A stretch of 64,000 nt of DNA from Argyresthia goedartella (taxonomy: Eukaryota; Arthropoda; Insecta; Lepidoptera; Argyresthiidae): the NCBI GenBank assembly GCA_949825045.1, contig OX463809.1:5049501-5113500 (forward strand), in the 5' to 3' direction. The notes under the pieces are model-generated. The model worked only from the letters and a program-made list of their open reading frames with translations. It was not told the DNA's origin and did no database searches. The position numbers and the translations under genes were made by a program. Shown here piece by piece: positions 1 to 9,300 of this stretch. Positions within the stretch are counted from its first letter, which is position 1. Every line of letters starts with the position of its first letter.

Positions 1-369
1 GATGAAAAGTATTTTATTTAATTTTATTTAACCTCAAATCAAAGTATTTAAATCAAACTGTACAATTATTTTTCATGTTTCAATGTCTCTATTTTTTCTC
101 AAAGTCAACATAGATGCTTAGAATTCATACTATTTGGTTAAATAAACGTTAGACAATACAAAAACAGCTTTACACCTTTGACAATAATTCTAACTGGCGT
201 GGTAGAACCGGCTATGTATGAGATTTGGGTATTTTTGAAAAAAACACTAAAAAATTAAATAAAAAAAAATTAAACGATTATTGCCATATACATGTTAAGC
301 TTAAAATGTTCGAAATGATGTCAGCTATCACCCCCTTAAAGGATTGCACCTACCTTCCGGACACCCTGT
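1..369. other. Intergenic; possible transposon end near 340-375
   Basis: I see no gene here. The sequence is AT-rich. The last 60 bases contain TTCCGGACACCCTGTATA, which resembles the terminus of a dispersed insect element. It lies exactly where similarity to the second segmental copy begins, so an element insertion or rearrangement may mark the breakpoint. The family is not identified. Confidence 0.3.
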
Positions 370-1109
370 ATATATTTCAGGTCTAAACTCTAGAGAACAT
401 ACACAGAATAGCAATTTAAAACCACCGCGCAATCATTAGGTACTTTCAAAGAAAATAACACAAATTTTTGTTCCACTATATTTTTTATTTTGGCTATGCA
501 GCTTTATAAAATTAACTTAGTATTATCAGGCAACTATTCCTAATTCCAAAAAACATAAAACATCTACAGGTTATCTATCTAGATTTCGTTACAATGACAA
601 TATTCTGTAACAAGTGCATAAGATAGTCCTTCGTTTACACAGCTATAAAAACGAAACCATTAAACTTATAACTTGACACAGCATAAAAGGACATTCTTGT
701 TTATGTTATTAACAAAATCTCTAAAGACTTCAAAGCTAAACAACCATTTTTTGTGGGTCTAAATTGCATCTCAAGTGGCACAGTCGTAAAACGAGGCGGT
801 CGCGCAGGTACTGGGACAATCAACATTTTTTTTTATTTACGGCGCGTTCATTTGAGTGGATAAGTTCTCATCATAGCCTCTGCCAATTAAGTTTCTAAAC
901 AGATGAAATGACTGCAAGTATTACACTACTGATCCCTTGAGTGAGTGGCAGTTTAATCTGTTGGCAACACAAGTTGAACTGACATAGCAGCCTTCATTAA
1001 CAACAATGCCAAAATAATACTATCAAACAGATTGTCCTTTCTTTGAAGAAGCATTGTAACACTATTAAAATGACAACAGTGTAATAAAAAGTAAAATTGG
1101 GTTGATCAT

Positions 1110-1899
1110 TCAATTCTTATTTTGAAGTAAATAGGTAATTTCATTAATACTTCCTACCAGAGTCCTGATTGTTTCATCATAACATAGGGGGGCATCACCC
1201 AGCTGTTTTTTCTCTGAGGACAAATTTGCTTGTGATATCTTAGTCTTAGCTGCCACCATCTGAAAATGAAAATAGATATAGAATACTTTACAGTGGTATT
1301 TAATTTACTTATCTAACTAACAATAGATAATTTAAACTCATCACCTTGGAAAAACACTGTACATAGTTCACCAGTTCATGGAATTTATCTTCAAGTAGCA
1401 AGTCCTTCTGAAACGATTTACTATCACACTTGATAGATCTAAAAACTGCCAAACGTTTAGACAGAATCTCTAAACTTATTCCAGTCTTCTCAAGATTACT
1501 CGTGAAGTCACAGTCGCTGGACAGGTGTGTTGGTGTCAATGTAACATTACAGCTTTGTAATTGTTCCAACAGTGTCTTCATCTCTTGCAACGCTTGTTCA
1601 ATCTCGAAACCATCTTGAAGATGCTTCATTTCAGCTGGCAAGACTGTATGAGGGTCAGCTTCTAGGAACATTGATATCTCGTCGTGGCGAGCTAAATCAT
1701 CTTCAGTGCCCGGGCTAGTTGCACAGTCGGCCATGTTTTGGACGGCTATGAACGTTTCTCGTAACTCATGCACCAACTTGTAAGAGTCGTTGATCGAAGT
1801 GTCGAGATCCTTGGTGATTTTTGTGATCTCTGGGATCGTTCCTGACGATACCAAGTAATTGGTGAATTTTGTACACAAGTCTGTGTTATCCACCGACAT
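1110..1899 (-). CDS. Unnamed two-exon coiled-coil-like protein, copy 1
   Basis: The model has exon 1 at 1345-1899 (555 bases, starting at ATG 1897-1899) and exon 2 at 1110-1259 (150 bases, ending TGA at 1110-1112). A GT donor at 1343-1344 and an AG acceptor at 1260-1261 bound an 85-base intron. Both exons are whole numbers of codons, giving 234 residues. The protein starts MSVDNTDLC and is acidic and mostly helical in composition, with Leu/Glu/Lys-rich stretches such as EQALQEMKTLLEQLQ. There is no signal peptide or obvious membrane segment. I do not recognise the family. Small cytoskeletal or kinetochore coiled-coil subunits look like this, but that is only an impression. The splice signals, intact frame and exact conservation in copy 2 argue for a real host gene. 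Confidence 0.7.
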
Positions 1900-2279
1900 T
1901 TTTCCGCTCTTTAGTTCGATTCGACTGGAAAAGAGTCAGACAGACTAAGGAAAAGTGTTCTTTCTTCTGTTTTTTTTTTTTAAGTTGGCAAAGGCAAAGA
2001 GCCCTTGCTCACAGCCAGTGTCAAGTTGTAATTTGTATACTTTTAGATCGTCGTTCTTGTTTTATATTGTTTTTGTTTATAATTTGTGTTAATTTTTATT
2101 AAATAAAAAATAAGGGAATAATTTTCAATGAAAATACGAAAAAGAAAGGGAATTTAAAATCAGTATGATTTGATAAACCATATAAAAATATATACGTAGC
2201 TCATACTTATCTTGTAAATAAAATACTAAAGCATAGAATACTTAAATTTTGATATCATGTTTTCTTAAGAATTTAATAA

Positions 2280-3990
2280 TACATTTATAAATATTTACAT
2301 CAAAATTATGCAGGACACTGATGAGGGAAATGGAACTCCGAGGGAAATTAAATCTGTTTAAAGGGAGGAACAATCACATAGCGGACAAGAAAACAGCAAG
2401 TGGTTTAGGTCACCCAGATCAGCCCCGCAAGCACACTCAGGGCTCTGCACGATGCCAAGCCTGGCAAGATGAGCTGGTGTGCAAGTGTGCCCTAAGCACA
2501 TGCGGATGATAGCGGAGGTAAGAACCGTTTCAAGCTTACCCTTACGAAACCATGGCTTCAAAGGTAATGTAGGCTGGATGCTTTTATAAAATCTGCCTGT
2601 CCTTCTTCCACTTAGTATTAAAGCATTGTAGACTAATTTATGGGAAAATGGATGTGCGCTCCGCCAAACCCCAGCAAGGCACCTGATTATATTTAGGAGT
2701 CGTTCACACTTAGATGTGAGGAACTCACAGTGGGGAAGTCCCGTAAGGTGAGAGTCCAAAATGACTCCCAAAAATTTTACTTTGTCCTTGACAGGAATGA
2801 CATTGATATTATATATATATATAAATAACTATAATATCTGACTGAATTTTACGGTGTCTAGTAAAAAGAACAGCAGTGCTTTTATCAGCTGAAAGATCCA
2901 AACCATTGTCAATTACCCATGGATGGAATCTTTCAAAGCAAGCTGTTAGAGTTCAACACAAATTATTTACAGACTTTCCAGTTAGGTAAAACACCAAATC
3001 ATCGGCATACTGAAGGAAATCCACTGAGCCACCAAGAGAATCTTGTAGATCAAAGGTTTATATACTTAGTATGTACGTTAGTATGGGGGAAAGAACAGAG
3101 CCTTGAGGAAGGCCTTTCCAAACTAATCTAGAAATGTTATTATGTATTGTCAAAATGTACATTTATGTTCCTTTCCAATAACATGTTTATTATAAAGTTG
3201 ATTAACATTGTTGGGACTCCTAAGACTTCAAGTTTATGTTTGAGGATGAAACTACTACACTATCATATGCCGCCCGGATATCCAAAAATGCAGCCAACAC
3301 TGACTCATTGTTAGTAAAAGCCAACCGGATATCAGTGATAATTATACTGAGACGATCTATGGTACCTCTTCCCTTTCTAAATCCATATTGAGATGATGAT
3401 AATAAATTCTTACTTTCGATGAACCTAGAGTGGTTCACATTTTAATAAGGTATTCGGTGACTTTGGCTAAGACAGACGAAAGTGCAATAGGCCTATATGA
3501 TAAAGGTTGCCAGATTTTAAAATTGGTATAATGGTTTGAGATTTCCAAGGGGTTAGAATATACCAATTGTATTTATAATGTTTAGGAACAACAGCAAGGA
3601 TGTATCTGAAAGATTAGCTATAAAGGAGTACATAATACTATCTTCACCAGGTGAAGAGTCCTTTACGTGAGTGAGTACACCCTTTAACTCGTCCATCGAG
3701 AAAGGAGAATTAAGACCAGAATTACACTGAATAATATGTAATGAAGAAAGAGAAAACTCTTCCGGAACAAAAGAAGGTGCTAAAATATCAATGAATTTAT
3801 TGGCTAGATCGATGGCGACATTTTAGAAGTGGATGGCGCAACGAAAGCAGATCTAAACCGTCTAATATTTTTCCACACAATGGATGAAGAAACCCCTAGA
3901 CATAAGGAGGCACAAAACTTATGCCAACCATCACTTTTCTTCTTAAGGAGTTTTTTGGTAGCATTAGCCACCTTTATTTATAGATCATAG
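2280..3990 (-). pseudogene. LINE A reverse transcriptase and C-terminal region (broken)
   Basis: The frame at 3438-3220 encodes an RT palm segment containing SSSQYGFRKGRGTID and AFLDIRAAYDSV. Around 3000-2985 the reverse complement reads LQYADDLVFY, the catalytic YADD box, in another frame. The frame at 2771-2358 encodes the post-RT region with GVILDSHL, KPWFRKGKLETV and a Cys/His cluster (CACG...HLLFSC) typical of Jockey/R1-type ORF2 C-termini. At least two frameshifts separate these pieces, so no functional enzyme is encoded. Confidence 0.8.
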
Positions 3991-4004
3991 TTTTCCTCTG
4001 TCAT

Positions 4005-4890
4005 ACATAGTGCAGCAAAACCAGCTGCAGTATAACACCTCTAAGTGCGTCACAATTAGTTTCATTAGATCGCACACTCCTATGTTGCACAACTATGTAG
4101 TGAGTGAGACCCCCATGACAAGAGTCAGTGAAGTTAAAGATCTGGGAGTGACGCTGAGGGCTGATCTGACATTCAAAGATCACATAGTTAAATGCTGCAA
4201 AAAAGCGTTTAGGAACTTAGGGTTTATACTAAGAAGGGTGCAAAACTTCAAAAAAAACTAAGCGATCACTGCTTTATACAATACATTGGTGAGGAGTCAT
4301 TTTGAATGCAATGCTATTATTTGGGCTCCACATGAAAATAAATTTAATGAAATGTTAGAGAAAGTGCAGAATAAATTTATAAGATATTTATATATGAGGC
4401 AGTATGGGGTCTACCCTGGCTATCCACTGTTATACCCAACTTTGTTTACTCTAGGCATGGTTGGGTATAATGAACTCAGAGTGAGAAGAGACCTGGCTTT
4501 AGCAACATATCTTTTTTAAATATTACGAGGAAAGGTGTACAATGCGGACATTCTGCAGATAATGGGTTTGTGTGTACCAAACGGGTACGTGCAGCGGCGG
4601 CGGCGCCCGCGACTACTGGCGGTGCCACACGCGCGCACTAACTTGCTGAGCAAGGCGCCGGCGCCGCTCACACGCGCACTCTCTACTCTAAACCTGATAG
4701 CGGACGAGATAGATCTGTTCTCCTGCGCTCTGAATGAATTCACAAGGGTAGCACTTGCTATAATAAGCTATAAAATATGAAATATCAAATGTAACCGAAT
4801 ATTATAGATATACTACACTATCACATAAGGTTAAGCCTGTAAAGATAATGTTATTGTGGATAAATAAATAAATAAAATAAATAAATACTA
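4005..4890 (+). mobile_element. Nested 5'-truncated LINE fragment (copy 1), RT C-terminus
   Basis: Plus-strand frames at 4010-4261, 4286-4519 and 4535-4780 are all in one reading frame, separated by stop codons. Together they give an RT C-terminal region: VSEVKDLGVTLRADLTF, then LVRSHFECNAIIWAPHENK, then EKVQNKFIRYLYMRQ. This pattern is typical of CR1/Jockey-group LINEs. The 3' end is followed by an (AAATA)n-like tail at about 4860-4890. The stop at 4259-4261 is unique to this copy; the stop at 4517-4519 is shared with copy 2. It lies inside LINE A, so it inserted later than LINE A and before the segmental duplication. Confidence 0.8.
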
Positions 4891-5099
4891 TCACGGTAAA
4901 TAAGTTCAGCTTCTTTTCACTCTCTTATTGAATTTGAACATTCCGCATCCACCACGCACCACGGTGGGGAAGGAATTTTTCTAGCTTTACCATTTTTGAC
5001 GGGAATAGCCATATCCGCAGCTTCCACCAGAACTTTAGCGAAAATCTCCACATCACATAAAATATATGACAGATACATCCATATACATTGGTGAGTTTA

Positions 5100-6330
5100 T
5101 TATCAACACAACTTTTAAAAGCATCCTAATCAGCTCCACCCATTCTATGCCTAATTCGCGGTTTTTGAGGCAAATCTGAGGTTCGACTAGAAGGAAAATA
5201 AATCGGTTTAGGGTAATGATCACTACCAAATGTATTGTCCGTGGTAGTCCAAGAAAACGATGAAGCCGAATAAACAGAACTAATGGTTAAATCTACTGCA
5301 CTTTTATTTTCCCCAGGCTTTGTCAAACGAGTTGGTAATCCTGTGTTTAATATACACGTTCCGTTTCCGCTAGTGATGTCCCGATTACTCGCGATCGGAA
5401 CGCACCGATTTTCGTTGCGCGGATCGATCGCGAGTAATCGGGACATCACTAGCGGAAACGGAACCGCAGCTGTCACTCGTACAGAAACGAGATGAAAAAT
5501 TAGAGGTTACTTTCTTGTCGTGAGAAAAAAACATGTCTGCTCATGGCGTCGGGCCTTGACTGTATTTCAGTGTAACAATTGTCTAACACAGGTGTCGGGC
5601 CTGGTCGGAGTGGTAATCATAATAATCGTCGGGAAATAAGTAGATTCGCGTCAGCGGAGTGAGTGATTCGGGTTGTGAAGGTTGAAGTTGTACGGTCCCC
5701 AACTCGTCGTATTCGGACAGCGACTCCTCGTGTCGGCAAGCAACACGCCGGCGACAGCGTCGGGCTGCGAAGAGAGTGAGATGCGGTTCCTCTCCCCCCA
5801 CTCGTGCACTCCCTATCCCGTATTCCTGCCTCGAATTGAGCTCTCGAATTCCTGTCTACGGCGGCAAGGTCAGTACCACTTGCGATTCTCCCTCCTGGCA
5901 AAAACTCACCCCCTCAAGATTCCACGCCGTTCGGTTGAGGCGTGGAATTAAACTTAAATTATGACTATTCACAATATCTAACAGTCTAGATCCATATGAA
6001 TCAGAAATACCGCAACCAAAAGACTGGTGATGCGAATTAAAGTCGCCTAAAAATAAAAAAGGTTTAGGTAAAATAGACAAAATTTTGTTGATTTCAGAAA
6101 AAATATATACAGATGGAGTCTTAAAATAAACAGAAAAAATACAGATGTTATTTACAATGGCTGCGACCATGGAGACAATGAGATGGAAGTTGAATTGGAA
6201 TGAATGGGGTAGATGGTTTGATGGGAATGGCGACACCGCCATATCCATCACTTCTGTCCTCTCTGAGACATGAAGAACCAGCCACCCTAAAAGAGGCCCC
6301 CCGGGACCATCCATGTTTCAGAGAGAGCAT
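5100..6330 (-). pseudogene. LINE A apurinic-like endonuclease, split by an insertion
   Basis: The reverse strand from about 6314 encodes an APE-type endonuclease N-terminal half with the motif LFLGDFNSHHQSFG. The C-terminal half (5360-5126) carries ENKSAVDLTISSV and FGSDHYPKPI; the GSDH box is an expected catalytic element. The two halves are separated by a 0.6-kb SINE-like insertion at about 5361-5955. The same domain is uninterrupted at 18161-18751 in copy 2. Confidence 0.8.
5361..5955 (+). mobile_element. SINE-like dispersed element with foldback 5' end and 3' hairpin
   Basis: Copy 2 of the duplication shows the empty site near 18389, so this is an insertion. It begins with a perfect inverted repeat: about 39 bases at 5359-5397 are the reverse complement of about 5425-5463, with a roughly 27-base loop. 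It ends with the short hairpin CCACGCC-loop-GGCGTGG at about 5926-5945, followed by ATTA. A related element lies at 22198-22768 but lacks the left foldback arm. No target duplication is visible here. No coding capacity is evident. The family is unclassified. Confidence 0.75.
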
Positions 6331-6377
6331 CAGAAAAAGGTTTATGTTTATTCAACAAATAAATTAAATCGGATTTT

Positions 6378-6995
6378 TTATTTACAAGACTTTTGCAATT
6401 CCATTGCAGAATGGCTTGGGTAGCCATTTTTGAAAATGATAGTGATGATATTAATAAGAGCGGCAACGTCGTGCGGTTGGGCTTGAGAAGGAGGGAGTGA
6501 AGAGGTTAACGCTTTAATTAAAGCAGTTATTAATTCTATAACATTATCGTTCGAGAAGGAAGAAGAATTATCTTGTAAAGTACACCCATTTGCCTGTGAA
6601 GAGGATGGATCCTCCGTGATAGACCTGAGTGCTTCACGATCATAGCTTTTAATAAACTTGGGAGATGATCGCGGTTTTAAAAATACTGTTTTTCTGTGAG
6701 ATTCTGTAGTTGAGTGGGAAGCCTGTATTGGGTGAGACTGGCTTGGAGATGAGGGCGGAGAGGATGCTACAATTTCGGCAAATGATTTTGAAACATTAGG
6801 GTGGAGACGATTAGCTTCAGAATAAGACACGCAATTGTGTGCCATATACGATTTTATCTTAGTTTGCCTCTCATGCTCGGGACATGTTTTACTGGTGGCA
6901 TAATGATGATAATTAACACAAATTATTAGGAGTACAATTTTTAATATAATAGGAACAATCAGGAACATTTTTTTAACAACAGACAATAGTTGCAT
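6378..6995 (-). pseudogene. LINE A ORF1 (Gag-like) remnant, C-terminal part
   Basis: The frame contains ATSKTCPEHERQTKIKSYMA and YSEANRLHPNVSKSFAEIV. This resembles the end of the zinc-knuckle region and the tail of the LINE B ORF1 at 25917-27347 (compare SKDCPEQLRQKNIKTIMAE and SYAEVSA there). Only part of the last zinc knuckle survives, and the first 30 residues of the open frame are probably not original. The protein is a nucleic-acid-binding chaperone in the family. This copy lacks the RRM-like region that copy 2 keeps at 18876-19235. Confidence 0.65.
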
Positions 6996-7054
6996 ATTAT
7001 TATTTAAAGAATGTTATTATAATTATAAATCGCCCTTTTATAAAGTAACATAAA

Positions 7055-8744
7055 CTATTTATTAGAACAACTTAAACTTGAGTGACATTTTGAGTTGCAC
7101 AAAATACCAGCAGCTTTGCAGAGGCACTTTTTGTTGCCACATTTGGTCTTGCAGTGGCATCTTTTATAGCCTTGCCCACCAGAGGTCGATTGTGCATTGG
7201 CTATTTGGCGTAGTGATTTCTTTTCGGGTGAAACCATGTCAATATCTAAAAAATTTGAGTCACACACAGTGAACTGATTTCTTGAAAATAGTTCACTTAG
7301 TTATAGTGCCGTATTTGTTTCCTAATTTGTATAATCCCTTGTCGTTACATTCAAGTACAACCATGAACACATTGGGAAAGTCGCCTCTACCTCTGTCCAC
7401 GTCAGGAATTTTCACTCGGACTGTTTCACCGACTCTACATGGGGGAAACTTTTCATTTGATGAAGCCGTCATTTTTATAGCTTGTTTTACCAAACCTTCC
7501 TGTGCGCCTTTCCTGTTAGTGTCAATTTTTAGTTTCTTTTCACACAGCTTACATTTTTTTCTCCTCATTCTGGTCACAGAGCCCGCAATATGTCATTTCG
7601 ATTTATTTCTGGCAACTTCCTGATGTTGATGGCTCATTCTCTTTTGATGGCTCAGTCTCTTTAGTAGCTTCGTCACTCTCATCATCAACTAACTCTCTAA
7701 GAATTTTCTCAAGATCTTCCTCACTTTCTATATTTGCAAGGACTTCAGGTGGTAGATCAGATGATTTCAGCCCGACCTTTACATCAGAACCGAACATTGC
7801 CTGGTACGGCGATCTTTTAATTCCGTGCTGGTAAGCTCTATTTTTCATTAGCTGAATAAATCGTAAGCCTTCTGACCATTTTTGGCAGTTCTCGTCAGCC
7901 ATCCAAGTCATAAGCATTTTTTGGATGTCTTGATTGGCACGTTCTACACTACCTTGTGACTGGCTGTGTCGTGGTTTCCCATGCACAATCTTCAAACCTG
8001 CCCACATCTGCGTCAAACTTTCCACAACTCGATTCGCGAACTCTCTGCCATTGTCGGATTGGATTGTATTGAGGGTGATCCAAAGATACAAAATATATCA
8101 AGTAATTTCTTTGATACTTCTTCCGCAGTCTTACTTTGTAACGGATGAAGTTGTACGAATTTCGTGAGGTGGTCCTGATAAACTAGTATAAACGTGTAGC
8201 CACCATCTGGGTTTGTCTGCATGTCTATCAAATCTACTTGGCAACGGCTGTTTAGCTCGCTGGATAAAATAGGCTTTACAACAAGGCCTTTTTTGGTAGA
8301 TTTTTGTTTCATTTGACATGGCTTACATAAACGAAGATACAAAAGAATCGCCTCCTGAGTTATATTTGCATACTTCTTTTTAGCTTCTGCAACCATTCTA
8401 TTTCTTCCGCCGTGCCCAACACACAGATGTATTTCATGAAGAACATCAAACAAGTCTTCATTCTTGACGTTATATTTGATATTTTCGGAATTTTTGGTGC
8501 TCGACACAGGAGAAATCAACTTTTCGATGTCGCCAATACAACAAACATCGAAGCGCTTCAAACGGCGATATTGTAACGTAGAACGTTTCGTGGATATTTT
8601 GGCAGCTTAAACGTCTTCTATAAACTTGGAATACTGTACATCATTCATATAGCTTTGATTTTCACCATGTTTTGTGGCTAATAAACACTGAAACTGTTCC
8701 AAAAAACTTGACTTCATAGTCTGTATGTCTTCATTCACAGCCAT
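7055..8744 (-). pseudogene. GIN/KRBA2-like integrase with Cys-rich tail, broken
   Basis: A minus-strand gene starts at ATG 8742-8744. It has an in-frame TAA at 8607-8609, a frameshift near 8060 and a stop near 7590. In order it shows an H2C2-type zinc region (HLCVGHGGRNRMVAEAKKKY...CKPCQMKQK), then an integrase core with Asp in RCQVDLIDM, Asp in QSDNGREFANRV and Glu in QGSVERANQD (a DDE triad). The tail holds KCKLCEKK and a final Cys-rich repeat, KRCHCKTKCGNKKCLCKA then CNSKCHSSLSC, like a CXC motif. This is the layout of gypsy-integrase-derived genes called KRBA2-like in insects. It lies head-to-head with the piggyBac gene at 9301, sharing a GC-rich spacer. Confidence 0.75.
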
Positions 8745-8929
8745 TCTGAATTCGAACGTATGAGTGCGCAAAAACAAGAAAGTACGTCTGTTTTGTACAA
8801 CGGCACAACGCGTACTAAACTCAAAATGGCAAACGCGGGTGTACGGGTGGAGGGCGGCAGGGGCGCGAGCGCGACGCGACTCGCGTGAGCCAGGCGCCTG
8901 TTACTTGTTTCAACTTGTTTGCATCTAAG

Positions 8930-9215
8930 TAGTTTTATCCAACAGGGATTGTCTGGACCTAGTTCTAGCCGGAATGATATCGGATAGACCTAGTTTTATC
9001 CAACAGGGAATGGCCGAACCTAGTTGTAGCCGGCATGATGAAGGATAGACCTAATTTTATCCAACAGGGATTGGCCGAACCTAGTTGTAGCCGGCATGAT
9101 GAAGGATAGACCTAGTTTTACCCGAAAATAATCGGCTCGTACTAGGTTTAACCAAGAGCAAGTGGCTACACCTAGTTCTAACCGGCTAAAACTAGGTGCA
9201 GCCGCGCTTCGGGTT
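8930..9215. repeat. 61-bp tandem repeat with CCTAGTT motifs
   Basis: Three consecutive units of about 61 bases (near 8939, 9000 and 9061) share CCAACAGGGATTGGCCGAAC and CCTAGTTGTAGCCGG-like cores. Further degenerate and inverted copies continue to 9215; ACCTAGTTCTA is mirrored by TAAAACTAGGT around 9171-9195. The array lies between the divergent integrase and piggyBac genes. It could be a sub-terminal repeat bound by a transposase or a shared promoter repeat. Confidence 0.8.
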
Positions 9216-9300
9216 TTAGCCGTAACATATCTAATTTATTGGCGTACTAACCCATGCTTGTTTATTTGCTAGTAGGTACCTAACAACTACCTACCCTACA

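Larger units (their letters stand above)
370..6430. repeat. Segmental duplication, copy 1
   Basis: This block is nearly identical to 13452-18895, at an offset of about 13.08 kb. It includes the two-exon gene at 1110-1899, a decayed LINE on the minus strand and a nested plus-strand LINE fragment. The long open frames of the two copies of the gene translate identically. Differences that can be seen are single substitutions (for example near 1039), a 56-base segment at 3586-3641 that is absent from copy 2, a stop codon in the nested LINE at 4259-4261, and an inserted 0.6-kb element near 5361-5955. Because genes and transposons are shared together, this is duplication of a segment, not independent insertion. 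Unmerged haplotypes in an assembly could give the same picture. Confidence 0.9.
2200..6995 (-). mobile_element. LINE A, Jockey-like non-LTR retrotransposon, decayed (copy 1)
   Basis: On the minus strand the order is ORF1 remnant (6995-6378), endonuclease (about 6330-5100), reverse transcriptase (about 3990-2780) and a C-terminal Cys-rich tail (2771-2280). This is the order of Jockey-clade LINEs. The element is broken by frameshifts, by a nested LINE fragment at 4005-4885, and by a SINE-like insertion at about 5361-5955. Its 5' side ends abruptly at a broken integrase gene near 7000. The 3' boundary is uncertain, somewhere between 2100 and 2280. Confidence 0.8.
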
